Positions 7,404 to 17,263 of a stretch of DNA of 64,000 nt are shown here, piece by piece. The notes under the pieces are model-generated. The model had not been told where the DNA came from and did no database searches. It saw only the letters and a program-made list of their open reading frames with translations. A program made the position numbers and the translations under genes. The stretch comes from Leifsonia xyli (GTDB lineage Bacteria; Actinomycetota; Actinomycetes; Actinomycetales; Microbacteriaceae), in assembly GCA_003243275.1 (NCBI GenBank), contig QFQR01000006.1:297005-361004 (forward strand), in the 5' to 3' direction. The first letter of the stretch is position 1; each line of letters opens with the position of its first letter.

Positions 7404-8458
7404 TTGGCGTCCTGGATCGGCATCACGACCTTCTTGACGATCAGCACGAGCGATGCCGACACCGGGCAGGCGACGAGCGCGCCGAGCAGCCCGAGCAGGG
7501 TGCCGCCGACGAGTGCGCCGATCAGCACGAGTGATCCGGGGATCTGGATCGCCTTCCCGACGATCCGCGGCGTGAGCACGTAGGCCTCGACCTGCATGTA
7601 GACCAGCAGCGCGATGAGGGTGATGAGTCCCGCGGTCGGCGAGGTGAAGAACGCCACGGTCGTGCAGATGATCGTCGAGATCACCGAGCCGACGAGCGGG
7701 ATGAAGGTGATCGGCAGGGCGAGCGCGGCGAGCAGCCCCGCATAGCGCACACCGGCCGAGCTCAGCACGATGAAGGTGACCAGCGCGTTCATGATCGCGA
7801 GGATCACCATGCCGTTGAGGTACTTGCCGACCGAGGTGATGATCTGATCCGCGAGCTCGCGGAAGCCCCCGCGGCGGCTCGCGGGGACGAGCCGCACGAG
7901 CGCCTCCTTCATCTGGTCGTGCCCGATCACGAAGTACAGGGTGAGTGCGACGACGAAGATCACCGAGAAGACGCCGTTGACGACGCCCATCCCGACGCGG
8001 AGGGCGCCGCCGCCGACCGTGAGCCAGAATCCGGGATCGGCGAGCGTCTCCTGCAGGAGGGCGACGAATCCGGTGAGGGCGCCGCCGAAGCTCGCGTTGA
8101 GGGAGATGAACCAGTCCTGCTCCTCGATCCGGTCGAGCCCCGCGGGCAGGAACGCGATGAGGTTGCCGAGCTCGTCGACGACGACGGGCACCACGAGCCA
8201 GACGAGCACGCCGACCAGCAGCAGGAACCCGGCGAGCACGATGAGCAGCGCGACGACCTTCGACATGCCGGTGCGCTCGAGTCGCGAGATGATCGGTTTC
8301 AGCCCGAGCGAGATGAACAGCGCCAGGAAGATCAGGGTGAGGGCCTGCGCGAGGGATGCCACCGCGAAGCCGAGCGCGAGGGCGAGCAGTACGCCCGTGG
8401 CCGCGACGAATCCGAAGCGGAAGGGGCCCGCCTGCAGCAGGCGCGGGGTGGTGTCCAT
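7400..8458 (-). CDS. AI-2E family transporter (UPF0118/PerM-like)
   Basis: A polytopic membrane protein of 352 residues with about eight hydrophobic segments. The conserved C-terminal part of the family is clear (PLVGSVISTIICT, then MQVEAYVLTPRIVGK). Family members include AI-2 exporters and Na+/H+ antiporters, so substrate is unknown. Start ATG at 8458 has a GGAGGGGG ribosome site, and TAGGGT (minus strand, 8498-8493) is a likely -10, giving a leader of about 30 nt. It is coupled by 4 bp to cls, which suggests a role linked to membrane or envelope function. Confidence 0.87.
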   Translation of the reverse strand: MDTTPRLLQAGPFRFGFVAATGVLLALALGFAVASLAQALTLIFLALFISLGLKPIISRLERTGMSKVVALLIVLAGFLLLVGVLVWLVVPVVVDELGNLIAFLPAGLDRIEEQDWFISLNASFGGALTGFVALLQETLADPGFWLTVGGGALRVGMGVVNGVFSVIFVVALTLYFVIGHDQMKEALVRLVPASRRGGFRELADQIITSVGKYLNGMVILAIMNALVTFIVLSSAGVRYAGLLAALALPITFIPLVGSVISTIICTTVAFFTSPTAGLITLIALLVYMQVEAYVLTPRIVGKAIQIPGSLVLIGALVGGTLLGLLGALVACPVSASLVLIVKKVVMPIQDAK

Positions 8459-8548
8459 GTGTGCCCCCTCCGGGCTCGATGTGCTGCTGCTCACCCTAGA
8501 GCCCGCGCTCGTGCGACGGGAGCGGGCGCACCCACTAGCCTGGAGACC

Positions 8549-9526
8549 GTGTCGACGCCAGAGAATCCCTTCGGACAGGTGCTCGTCGCGCTCGTGACCC
8601 CGTTCACGGCCGACGGCGAGGTGGACTGGGCCGACGTCGAGAAGCACGTCGAGCACGTCGTGACGCACGGTGCCGACGGCATCGTGGTGACCGGCACGAC
8701 GGGCGAGACCTCGACCCTGACCGACCCGGAGAAGATCAGGCTCGTCGAGGTCGCCAAGGATGTCGCGGCCGGTCGCGCCAAGATCATCACGGGCGGCGGG
8801 TCCAACGAGACGGCGCACGCCATCGAGCTCTACAAGAAGAGCGAGAAGGCGGGGGCGGACGGCATCATGATCGTCACCCCGTACTACAACAAGCCCACCC
8901 AGGCGGGCATCCTCACCCACTTCCGGATGGTCGCGGACGCCACCGAGCTGCCCGTCATCCTCTACGACATCCCGGGGCGCACCGGCGTGCCGATCAAGTA
9001 CGAGACGATCCTGCGGGCCGCGAAGCACCCCAACATCCGCGCCGTCAAGGATGCCAAGGGCGACCTCAGCGAGGTGAGCCGGGTGATGAACCAGACCGAT
9101 CTCATGTACTTCGCGGGCGACGACGCGAACGCCCTGCCGACCCTCGCGATCGGTGGCACCGGCCTCATCGGCGTCACCGCCAACATCGCGCCCGCGCCCT
9201 ACCGCACCATGGTCGACGCGGTGAACGCGAACGACCTGCGCACGGCGACCGAGGCGCACCGCGCGCTCGAGCCGCTCGTGCGGGCCACCATGACCCACGT
9301 GCCAGGCACCGTCGCGACCAAGTACATCCTGCACGGCCTGGGCCGCATCTCGAGCCCCCGGGTGCGTCTGCCGCTCGTCGGCCCCGAGGAGTCGGAGGCC
9401 GCCCTCATCGAAGACGAGATCGCCCTCGTGAAGCACATCGACGGCGTCGACTTCAGCAACTTCCGCCCCGACCGGAACGCGGCCGCAGGCGGCGCGCTCC
9501 CCAAGGTCGCCGGCACCACCCGCTAG
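8549..9526 (+). CDS. dapA: 4-hydroxy-tetrahydrodipicolinate synthase
   Basis: Aldolase that condenses pyruvate with aspartate semialdehyde, the first committed step to diaminopimelate and lysine. It has 325 residues. The pyruvate-binding TGTTGE is at about 48-53, the catalytic Tyr of YDIPGRTG is at 139, and the Schiff-base Lys is at 167 (AVKDAKGD). I chose GTG at 8549 because TAGCCT (8536-8541) ends 7 nt before it and the family's N-terminus begins here. No Shine-Dalgarno is present. rnj follows 16 bp downstream, probably in the same transcript. Confidence 0.96.
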   Translation: MSTPENPFGQVLVALVTPFTADGEVDWADVEKHVEHVVTHGADGIVVTGTTGETSTLTDPEKIRLVEVAKDVAAGRAKIITGGGSNETAHAIELYKKSEKAGADGIMIVTPYYNKPTQAGILTHFRMVADATELPVILYDIPGRTGVPIKYETILRAAKHPNIRAVKDAKGDLSEVSRVMNQTDLMYFAGDDANALPTLAIGGTGLIGVTANIAPAPYRTMVDAVNANDLRTATEAHRALEPLVRATMTHVPGTVATKYILHGLGRISSPRVRLPLVGPEESEAALIEDEIALVKHIDGVDFSNFRPDRNAAAGGALPKVAGTTR

Positions 9527-9542
9527 ACCCCAGGGAGGCCCC

Positions 9543-11219
9543 ATGGCCATCGACGTCGTCGCCCCGCCGGAGCTGGAATCCGGCACTCTCCGCATCGTCC
9601 CGCTCGGCGGGGTGGGCGAGATCGGGCGCAACATGACCGTCTACGAGATCGACGGCAAGCTGCTCATCATCGACGCGGGCGTGCTGTTCCCCGAAGAGAA
9701 CCACCCGGGCGTCGACCTGATCCTGCCGGACTTCGACCCCATCCGGGATCGCCTCGACGACGTGCTGGCCGTCGTGCTCACCCACGGCCACGAGGACCAC
9801 ATCGGCGCGGTGCCCTACCTGTTGAAGCTGCGCGGCGACATCCCGCTCTACGGCTCGCGGCTCACGCTCGCCCTCGTCGAGGCGAAGCTCAAGGAGCACC
9901 GCATCGCCCCCGTCTCGCAGGTCGTGGTCGAGGGCGGACGCACGAGCCTCGGTCCCTTCGAACTCGAGTACGTCGCCGTCAACCACTCGATCCCGGATGC
10001 GCTCGCCGTCGTCGTGCGCACGGCCGCCGGCCTCGTGCTGCACACGGGCGACTTCAAGATGGACCAGTTGCCGCTCGACGAGCGCATCACCGACCTGCGC
10101 GCCTTCGCCCGGCTCGGCGAGGAGGGGGTCGACCTCTTCCTGCCCGATTCGACGAACGCCGACGTGCCGGGGTTCACGCCGCTCGAGCGCGACATCGGCC
10201 CCGTGATCGAGAGCGTCATCGCGAAGGCGCGCAGGCGCGTCATCGTGGCGAGCTTCTCGAGCCACGTGCACCGCGTCGAACAGGTGCTGCACGCCGCGGC
10301 GGCCAACGGGCGTGTCGTCGCCCTGGTCGGGCGGTCGATGATGCGCAACATGGGGATCGCCGCCGAGCTCGGCTACCTCAAGGTGCCCGAGGGCGTGCTG
10401 GTCGACCTCAAGACGGCGCTCGAACTCCCCGACGACCGTGTGGTCTTCATGAGCACGGGCTCGCAGGGGGAGCCGATGGCGGTGCTCGCGCGGATGGCGA
10501 ACAACGACCACCGCATCGAGGTCGGCCGCGGCGACACCGTGATCCTCGCCTCCAGCCTCATCCCGGGCAACGAGAACGCGGTCTACCGCGTGATCAACGG
10601 GCTCACCAAGCTCGGGGCGAAGGTCGTGCACAAGGGCAACGCGAAGGTGCACGTCTCGGGCCACGCGGCCGCGGGTGAACTGCTCTACTGCTACAACATC
10701 CTGCAGCCGCGCAACGTCTTCCCGGTGCACGGCGAGTACCGTCAGCTCACCGCCTCGGCGGAGTTGGCGATCGAGACCGGTGTGCCGCGCGACAACACGA
10801 TCATCGGCGAGAACGGTGTCGTCATCGACCTGCGGGGCGGCCTCGCCCGGGTCGTCGGCCAGCGGGATGTCGGCTACGTCTACGTCGACGGCTCGACCGT
10901 CGGGGAGATCACCGACGCCGACCTGAAAGACCGCCGCATCCTCGCGGAGGAGGGCTTCATCTCGATCTTCGTGGCGATCGACCGCCAGACCGGCAAGGTC
11001 ATCGTGGGCCCCGAGATCCAGGCTCGTGGTTTCGCCGAGGACCAGTCGGTCTTCGACGACGTGCGTCCGCAGATCGTCGCGGCCCTCGCCGAGGCGGCGC
11101 GCAACGGGGTCAACGACCAGCACGGCTACAGCCAGGCGGTGCGCCGCACGGTCGGACGCTGGGTCAACACCCAGCACCGCCGTCGCCCGATGATCATCCC
11201 CGTCGTGATCGAAGCCTGA
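9543..11219 (+). CDS. rnj: Ribonuclease J
   Basis: Dual 5' exonuclease and endonuclease of the beta-CASP metallo-beta-lactamase family, central to mRNA decay and rRNA maturation. It has 558 residues. The zinc-binding HGHEDH is at 81-86, NHSIPDA and HTGDFKMD follow, and the beta-CASP region includes SGHAAAGELL and FPVHGEYRQL. An AGGGAGG site lies 6 nt before ATG, so this gene has an ordinary leader, unlike dapA just upstream. The dapA-rnj order is widely conserved in actinobacteria. Confidence 0.95.
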   Translation: MAIDVVAPPELESGTLRIVPLGGVGEIGRNMTVYEIDGKLLIIDAGVLFPEENHPGVDLILPDFDPIRDRLDDVLAVVLTHGHEDHIGAVPYLLKLRGDIPLYGSRLTLALVEAKLKEHRIAPVSQVVVEGGRTSLGPFELEYVAVNHSIPDALAVVVRTAAGLVLHTGDFKMDQLPLDERITDLRAFARLGEEGVDLFLPDSTNADVPGFTPLERDIGPVIESVIAKARRRVIVASFSSHVHRVEQVLHAAAANGRVVALVGRSMMRNMGIAAELGYLKVPEGVLVDLKTALELPDDRVVFMSTGSQGEPMAVLARMANNDHRIEVGRGDTVILASSLIPGNENAVYRVINGLTKLGAKVVHKGNAKVHVSGHAAAGELLYCYNILQPRNVFPVHGEYRQLTASAELAIETGVPRDNTIIGENGVVIDLRGGLARVVGQRDVGYVYVDGSTVGEITDADLKDRRILAEEGFISIFVAIDRQTGKVIVGPEIQARGFAEDQSVFDDVRPQIVAALAEAARNGVNDQHGYSQAVRRTVGRWVNTQHRRRPMIIPVVIEA

Positions 11220-11426
11220 CGCACCCCCGGAGCCGTCAGGGGCATCCCTGAGCCGTCCCCGAATCCACCCCGAGGATGACGGCCGGAGTGCGGTCGGTGT
11301 CCTAGCGTCGTCATGGGCGACGCCTGAGCGCTTCCGAACGTTGGGATGCGAACCGTGGGCGGCGCTGCTTGGCTGGGTCCGGGCGTGTCGTGAGGCGCGC
11401 CATCCGTACGTCGACAGGAGGGACGC
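11220..11426 (+). promoter_or_regulatory. Promoter and leader region of the ABC export operon
   Basis: A 207-bp non-coding gap after rnj. TAGCGT at about 11313 can be a -10 for the downstream operon, leaving a leader of roughly 100 nt that ends in the strong AGGAGGG ribosome site. I see no clear operator or terminator hairpin. Confidence 0.4.
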
Positions 11427-12392
11427 GTGAGCGTCGCGCGCCGATGGGTCTTCCCCATCATCTGGATGGTCATCTTCGCCCTGATCGGGGCCGCACTCGT
11501 GAAGCTGGCGTTCTTCGCCGATTCGAGCACAGAGGCGAGCCCCGAGGTGCCGACGGGGATGGTCACCGACCCGACGACGGTCGTGTCGACCGGAACCGTG
11601 CGCAACGACGTGACGATCGACGGCACGGTGGCTGCGGATGCCGCGGTGCCGGCGCGTTCGGCGATCTCCGGTGAGGTGCGCAAGGTCTCCGTCGCGGCGG
11701 GGCAGTCGGTCGAGGCGGGTGCCGAGCTCGCGCAGATCCGCGGGACGAACGAGGACGGGACCAACAAGTGGTCGGTCGTGAAGGCGCCGATCTCCGGCAC
11801 GATCACGACCTTCACGCTGCTGGTCGGCCAGCAGCTGGGCCTCGGCGACACCGTCGCGCAGATCGCCCCCGCCACCTTCAGCGTGACCGCGAGCCTCGCC
11901 CCCGAGCAGCAGTACCGCCTCACCACCCAGCCGACCGAGGCGCAGGTGACGATCACGGGCGGGCCTGCGCCGTTCACCTGCACGGGCCTCACCATCACGG
12001 CGGCGGCGGCCCCTGCTGCGGGCGATCCGAGCAACCCGGGCAGCGGCTCCTCCTCGGTGGCGACGGTGCGCTGCGCCGTTCCCGCGGATGTGCGGGTGTT
12101 CGCGGGGCTCGCCGCCAAGGTCACGATCGCGGGCGGGGTCGCCGAGAACGTTCTCGTCATCCCGACCACCGCCGTCGAGGGCGGCAGCGGCACGGGTGTC
12201 GTCTACGTGCCGGCCGAGGGCGGCGGCGATCCGGAGAAGCGCGACGTGACCCTCGGGATCTCAGACGGGACGCAGGTCGAGGTGACCGGCGGTCTCGCGG
12301 AGGGTGACACCATCCTGCAGTTCGTGCCCGGTGCACCGGCGGATCCCAACCAGGGCATGGGCGGCGGCGTCATGATGGGCATGGGGGGCTGA
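11427..12392 (+). CDS. MacA/HlyD-like periplasmic adaptor of an ABC exporter
   Basis: A 321-residue membrane-anchored adaptor. It has one N-terminal hydrophobic helix (about residues 8-30) and then a lipoyl/barrel-sandwich type domain (SVAAGQSVEAGAELAQIRG, then VKAPISGTITTFTLL). It ends in a low-complexity GMGGGVMMGMGG tail. In MacAB-type systems such proteins link an ABC pump to the outer envelope; in Gram-positive cells they assist substrate hand-off. GTG start with AGGAGGG upstream. It is the first gene of a three-gene operon with an ATPase (2-bp gap) and a permease. Confidence 0.85.
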   Translation: MSVARRWVFPIIWMVIFALIGAALVKLAFFADSSTEASPEVPTGMVTDPTTVVSTGTVRNDVTIDGTVAADAAVPARSAISGEVRKVSVAAGQSVEAGAELAQIRGTNEDGTNKWSVVKAPISGTITTFTLLVGQQLGLGDTVAQIAPATFSVTASLAPEQQYRLTTQPTEAQVTITGGPAPFTCTGLTITAAAAPAAGDPSNPGSGSSSVATVRCAVPADVRVFAGLAAKVTIAGGVAENVLVIPTTAVEGGSGTGVVYVPAEGGGDPEKRDVTLGISDGTQVEVTGGLAEGDTILQFVPGAPADPNQGMGGGVMMGMGG

Positions 12393-12394
12393 GG

Positions 12395-13120
12395 GTGAGC
12401 TTCCTCCGGCTCGAGCAGGTGACCCGCTCGGTCGAGCTTCCCGACGGGTCGCGCCTCGACATCCTGCGCGGCATCGACCTCGAGGTGGCTGTCGGCGATC
12501 ACGTGAGCATCGTCGGGCGTTCCGGCAGCGGCAAGTCGACGCTGCTCAACATCCTCGGCCTCATCGACTCGCCCACGAGCGGCAGCCTCGAGTTCGACGG
12601 CGTGCCCCTCGAGAAGCTCCGGATGGGCGCGCGCGACCGTCGGCGGGGGCGCGACGTCGGCTTCATCTTCCAGCAGTTCAACCTGCTGCCGCGCCGCACG
12701 GCGCTCGAGAACGTCATGACGCCGCTGCTCTACGCGAGCGGCAAGCAGTTCTGGCGGCGGGAGCGGCTCGCGAGCGAGATGCTCGACCGGGTGGGTCTCG
12801 GTGCACGCCTCCGCTCGACACCCGACCAGCTCTCGGGCGGTGAGCAGCAGCGCGTCGCGATCGCGCGGGCGCTCGTGCGCGGTCCGCGGCTGATCCTCGC
12901 CGACGAGCCCACCGGTGCCCTGGATGTGGAGACCGGAGCGCAGGTGATGGCACTGCTCGACGAGGTCGCCGAGGCCACCGGTGCCGCGCTCATCACGATC
13001 ACCCACGACCCCAACATCGCCTCGCTTGCGCGCCGCCACTACCGGCTCGACAAGGGCATCCTCTCGGCGGCGGACGACGCGAGCGCGGGGCTTGCCGAGT
13101 TCGTCGAGGTGGCCAGGTGA
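12395..13120 (+). CDS. ABC transporter ATP-binding protein, MacB/LolD type
   Basis: A 241-residue cytosolic ATPase. Walker A GRSGSGKST is at 41-49, the Q-loop is in IFQQFNLLPRR, the signature LSGGEQQRVAIARAL is near 148, and Walker B plus the D-loop (LILADEPTGALD) follow. This class powers export or lipoprotein/peptide extraction together with FtsX-like permeases. GTG start 2 bp after the adaptor stop; its own stop overlaps the permease start by 4 bp. Substrate unknown. Confidence 0.92.
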   Translation: MSFLRLEQVTRSVELPDGSRLDILRGIDLEVAVGDHVSIVGRSGSGKSTLLNILGLIDSPTSGSLEFDGVPLEKLRMGARDRRRGRDVGFIFQQFNLLPRRTALENVMTPLLYASGKQFWRRERLASEMLDRVGLGARLRSTPDQLSGGEQQRVAIARALVRGPRLILADEPTGALDVETGAQVMALLDEVAEATGAALITITHDPNIASLARRHYRLDKGILSAADDASAGLAEFVEVAR

Positions 13121-14349
13121 GCGCCGGGACGGCCTTCGTCGGATCGATCGTCGAGGCCTGGTCGGAACTGCGCGTGCACCGCACCCGCGTGCTGCTGAGC
13201 CTCATCGGGGTCGGCGTCGCGGTGGCAGCGCTCACCGTGGTGGTCGCCGGCGGTGCGATCGCCACCCAGGTCACGACCGAGCAGTCGGAGCGCTGGGGCG
13301 GGCGCCCCGCCACCTACCAGGTGCAGGCCTACAACACGACGACAGGCCAGCAGGCGCAGGGCGGCGACTTCGAGACGGCACTGGCCGAGGCTGCCACGCG
13401 CTACGACATCCGCTACTACTCGCGGATGACGCAGGACTCGATCCAGGTGCAGCTCCCCGACGGCGTCTACAGCGTGTCGATCACGGCCGTCGACCAGCCG
13501 GATGCGGCCATCCATCGTCGCCAGCTGATGGAGGGCGAGTGGTTCACGGATCGAGACGCCACCCGGCTCGCGCCCGCGGTGATCATCTCGAGCGACCTCT
13601 GGGCGCGCCTCGGCTCGCCGCCGCTGGCCACGCACCCGACGCTCGACGTGGTGACCGCGGAACGCAACGTCACCGCGGTCGTCACCGGGATCGTCGAGTC
13701 CTCGCCCGACATGCAGGGGCAGGACCTCAGCGCCTACATGCTGCACGATGCGTTCACCGACGCCCGCTTGTCGCAGACTCCGCCCGAACAACGCTATTCA
13801 CAGTACGAGTTCTGGGTTCCCACGGAGGCCGGGGATGCGCTCTCGGAGCGCATCACCTCCGACGTGCGCTCGGCGCTCGGCAAGGGCTGGGATGTCAACG
13901 TCTACCGCAGCGACTACCTGGCCAACTCGACCGAGGACCCGCTGATCGTGCTCAAGCTCGCGGTCGGCGGCGTCGCGGTGCTCGTGCTGCTGCTCGGCGC
14001 GCTCGGGCTCGTCAACATCGCGCTCGTGACGGTGCGGCATCGCATCCGGGAGATCGGCATCCGGCGCAGCTTCGGGGCCACGGCTGGCCGGGTGTTCTTC
14101 TCGGTCATGATGGAGTCGGTCGTGGCGACCTTCGTGGCGGGCGCGGTCGGCGTGCTGATCGCGGTGGCGCTCATCAAGAACCCGTGGGTGACCGCCTGGC
14201 TCGACGGCTACCTGCAGGATGTGCCGGCCTTCCCCGTGGAGGCTGCCGTCGTGGGGCTCGTGGCGGCGACCGCCGTCGGCGCGCTCGCGGGGCTGCTGCC
14301 GGCGCTCGTCGCGGTGCGCGTCAAGGTGATCGACGCGCTGCGGCTCTAG
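13117..14349 (+). CDS. ABC transporter permease, MacB/FtsX family
   Basis: A 410-residue permease with the MacB layout: one N-terminal helix (about 28-50), a large extracytoplasmic domain (about 55-275), then three C-terminal helices. The conserved cytoplasmic loop RHRIREIGIRRSFGAT lies between the last helices. It is coupled by a GTGA overlap to the ATPase gene. Together with the adaptor it should form a tripartite-like exporter, for antimicrobial peptides or a cell-wall compound by family analogy. A long perfect hairpin follows the gene. Confidence 0.9.
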   Translation: MSAGTAFVGSIVEAWSELRVHRTRVLLSLIGVGVAVAALTVVVAGGAIATQVTTEQSERWGGRPATYQVQAYNTTTGQQAQGGDFETALAEAATRYDIRYYSRMTQDSIQVQLPDGVYSVSITAVDQPDAAIHRRQLMEGEWFTDRDATRLAPAVIISSDLWARLGSPPLATHPTLDVVTAERNVTAVVTGIVESSPDMQGQDLSAYMLHDAFTDARLSQTPPEQRYSQYEFWVPTEAGDALSERITSDVRSALGKGWDVNVYRSDYLANSTEDPLIVLKLAVGGVAVLVLLLGALGLVNIALVTVRHRIREIGIRRSFGATAGRVFFSVMMESVVATFVAGAVGVLIAVALIKNPWVTAWLDGYLQDVPAFPVEAAVVGLVAATAVGALAGLLPALVAVRVKVIDALRL

Positions 14350-14385
14350 CTGCCCGCCTCAGCTCGCCTCGCCTCGCCTCAAGCC

Positions 14386-14447
14386 ATGTTGCGGTTTCGG
14401 CGCAATGTGCCGCGCACGCGGCCCACATTGCGCCGAAACCGCAACAT
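14386..14447. terminator. Long perfect hairpin (24-bp arms) after ABC operon
   Basis: Arms 14386-14409 and 14424-14447 are exact reverse complements with a 14-nt centre that can itself pair (CCGCG CA CGCGG). It lies 37 bp after the permease stop and just before the ftsK promoter. It has no T-run, so it is either a non-canonical terminator or an mRNA-end stabiliser. Confidence 0.65.
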
Positions 14448-14506
14448 AGCGGATGCGGTGGGTGTCGCTCCCGGGCCGTGTCGCTCGCCGCGGATACCGT
14501 GAACCC

Positions 14507-17260
14507 ATGGCCACGAGCACCCGGTCGACCTCGTCGCGCGCCCGCACGAGCAGCGCCTCGCGCGCCTCGTCGTCGCGTTCGGCCTCGCGCGGTCCGCAGG
14601 GCACCAAGAAGCTGCCGGTCGCACAGCAGAAGCCGGGCCTGCTGACCGCCGCCTGGATGGGCCTCGCCCACGTCGTCGGCGGTGCCGCGCGACTCTTCGG
14701 CAAGGAGGGCCTCGCGAAGGACGAGCGCCGCGACGGGGTGCCCTTCCTGTTCTTCCTGCTCGCGATCGCCACGGCGGTCGTCGAGTGGTTCGCGCCGTCG
14801 AGCGACGTCGCCCGCGCCCTCGACAACTTCGGATTCGGCGGACTGCTCGGTCGGGTCGCCTTCGCGCTGCCGGTCATCCTGCTCGTGCTCGCGGTCTGGC
14901 TGTTCCGGCATCCGTCGAGCGTGCACGACAACGGCCGGATCGGCGTCGGGCTCGTGCTGATGCTCACGAGCCTCGCGGCGCTCTGCCAGGTCTTCGGCGG
15001 CCTGCCGAGCCCCTCGGATGGTGCCGCGGCGCTGTCGGCGGGAGGCGGCATCATCGGCTGGGTCGTCACCTGGCCGCTCGTCGTCATCGGGGCGCCGTGG
15101 GCTGCGGCCCTCCTCGCCTTCGGTGCGCTCGCCCTCTCGCTCTTCATCCTCACCAAGACGCCGCCGAACCGCATCGGCCAACGTCTGCGTGAGCTGTACG
15201 CGTACCTCTTCGGTGCCGAACTCGCTGAGCCCGGCGAGAAGCCCGACAAGCCCGCCAAGGTGAAGAAGGGCGCGGGCGACACCGCGACCGACGAGCTCGG
15301 CACGATGTCCGATCTCGGCTTCGAGCCCGAGAACCCCGAGTCGATGCCGTGGTGGCGCCGCAACAAGCCCGCCGCCGAGTCGCCCGCCTTCGACACCCCG
15401 GTGCTCGGGCGTGAGCTCGAGACCGAGATCGTCGACCCGCTGCCGTCTCCCGCGGATGACGACTTCGACGTCGAGCTCCTCGAGGAGCTCGTGCGCGCCG
15501 AGGATGCGGTGAAGCGGTTCACGGGCGAGGTCGACACGAGCGCCACGGCGTTGCGCGACGACTCCGGACTGCTTCCCGGCTTCGGCACGGCGAGCGAGCG
15601 GGGCGGAGCGGGCGAGTTCGCGGATGCCGCGCCCGCCGCGAAGCGCACGCCCCCCGCGGCGCGCCCCTACCGGCTGCCCGCGGCATCCGCGCTCGGGGCA
15701 GGCACCCCGCCCAAGGCCCGCACGGCCGTCAACGACGAGATGATCGCCGCCATCACGAGCGTGCTGACCCAGTTCCAGGTGGATGCGAAGGTCACCGGAT
15801 TCACCCGCGGTCCCTCGGTGACCCGCTACGAGATCGAGCTCGGCCACGGCGTCAAGGTCGAGCGCGTCACGGCGCTCAGCCGCAACCTCTCCTACGCGGT
15901 CGCCTCGAACGAGGTCAACATCCTCTCGCCGATCCCGGGCAAGAGCGCGATCGGCGTCGAGATCCCCAACCGCGACCGCGAGATCGTCTCGCTCGGCGAC
16001 GTGCTGCGCTCCGGTGCGGCCGCGAAGTCGAACCACCCCCTCACGATCGGCCTCGGCAAGGACGTCGAGGGCGGCTTCGTCGTGGCGAACCTCGCCAAGA
16101 TGCCGCATCTGCTGGTCGCCGGCTCCACCGGCTCGGGCAAGTCGAGCTTCATCAACTCGATGATCACCTCGGTGCTCATGCGGGCGAAGCCCGCCGAGGT
16201 GCGGATGGTGCTCGTCGACCCGAAGCGCGTCGAGCTCGCCGCCTACCAGGGCGTGCCGCACCTGATCACCCCCATCATCACGAACCCGAAGAAGGCGGCG
16301 GAGGCGCTGCAGTGGGTCGTGAAGGAGATGGACATGCGCTACGACGACCTCGCGTCGTTCGGCTTCCGTCACATCGACGACTTCAATCGGGCCGTGCTCG
16401 CCGACGAGATCGTGCTGCCCGCGGGCTCGGAGCGCGTGCTGCAGCCCTATCCGTACCTCCTCGTCGTCGTCGACGAGCTCGCCGACCTCATGATGGTCGC
16501 CCCGCGCGACGTCGAGGACTCGATCGTGCGCATCACGCAGCTCGCGCGCGCCTCCGGCATCCACCTCGTGCTCGCGACCCAGCGGCCCTCGGTCGACGTC
16601 GTCACGGGCCTCATCAAGGCGAATGTGCCGTCGCGGCTCGCCTTCGCGGTGTCGAGCATGACCGACAGCCGCGTCATCCTCGACCAGCCGGGCGCCGACA
16701 AGCTCATCGGTCAGGGCGACGGGCTCTTCCTGCCGATGGGCGCCTCGAAGGCGATCCGCGTGCAGGGCGCCTGGGTCACCGAGGACGAGATCCACGCCGT
16801 CGTCACGCACGTCACCGAGCAGGCGCGCCCCGAGTACCGCGAGGATGTCGCGGCGGTCGTCGAGAAGCGCGAGGTGGATGCCGACATCGGCGACGATCTC
16901 GAGCTCCTCCTCGAGGCCACGACCCTCGTCGTGAACACGCAGTTCGGCTCCACCTCGATGCTGCAGCGCAAGCTCCGCGTGGGCTTCGCGAAGGCCGGCC
17001 GGCTCATGGATCTGCTCGAGTCGCGCGAGATCGTCGGCCCGTCGGAGGGGTCCAAGGCGCGCGATGTGCTCGTCACGCCCGAGCAGTTGCCGGGCATCCT
17101 GGCGCAGTTGCGCGGCGACCCCGGCACGGCTCCAGCGGGGGCTGCTCCGGCATCCGCGGCGATCCCACCCCACGACGCCGTCGAGGCTCAGTTCGACGGC
17201 TATCCTGTGGAGGAGGGCGACTCGGACGAGGATGCCTGGGGCCTGACCGGCAGGGAGTAG
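14507..17260 (+). CDS. ftsK: DNA translocase FtsK/SpoIIIE
   Basis: Septal DNA pump that clears chromosome arms from the closing division site and activates dimer resolution. It has 917 residues. A basic Ser/Arg-rich N-terminus (1-40) is followed by about four transmembrane helices (up to ~220), an acidic/Pro linker, the RecA-like motor with Walker A GSTGSGKSS and the conserved LATQRPSVDVVTGLIKAN, and a C-terminal gamma domain (QRKLRVGFAKAGRLMDLLE) for KOPS-like sites. I chose ATG at 14507 because TACCGT (14495-14500) ends 6 nt before it and no Shine-Dalgarno exists. pgsA starts 3 bp later. Confidence 0.95.
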   Translation: MATSTRSTSSRARTSSASRASSSRSASRGPQGTKKLPVAQQKPGLLTAAWMGLAHVVGGAARLFGKEGLAKDERRDGVPFLFFLLAIATAVVEWFAPSSDVARALDNFGFGGLLGRVAFALPVILLVLAVWLFRHPSSVHDNGRIGVGLVLMLTSLAALCQVFGGLPSPSDGAAALSAGGGIIGWVVTWPLVVIGAPWAAALLAFGALALSLFILTKTPPNRIGQRLRELYAYLFGAELAEPGEKPDKPAKVKKGAGDTATDELGTMSDLGFEPENPESMPWWRRNKPAAESPAFDTPVLGRELETEIVDPLPSPADDDFDVELLEELVRAEDAVKRFTGEVDTSATALRDDSGLLPGFGTASERGGAGEFADAAPAAKRTPPAARPYRLPAASALGAGTPPKARTAVNDEMIAAITSVLTQFQVDAKVTGFTRGPSVTRYEIELGHGVKVERVTALSRNLSYAVASNEVNILSPIPGKSAIGVEIPNRDREIVSLGDVLRSGAAAKSNHPLTIGLGKDVEGGFVVANLAKMPHLLVAGSTGSGKSSFINSMITSVLMRAKPAEVRMVLVDPKRVELAAYQGVPHLITPIITNPKKAAEALQWVVKEMDMRYDDLASFGFRHIDDFNRAVLADEIVLPAGSERVLQPYPYLLVVVDELADLMMVAPRDVEDSIVRITQLARASGIHLVLATQRPSVDVVTGLIKANVPSRLAFAVSSMTDSRVILDQPGADKLIGQGDGLFLPMGASKAIRVQGAWVTEDEIHAVVTHVTEQARPEYREDVAAVVEKREVDADIGDDLELLLEATTLVVNTQFGSTSMLQRKLRVGFAKAGRLMDLLESREIVGPSEGSKARDVLVTPEQLPGILAQLRGDPGTAPAGAAPASAAIPPHDAVEAQFDGYPVEEGDSDEDAWGLTGRE

Positions 17261-17263
17261 CGC

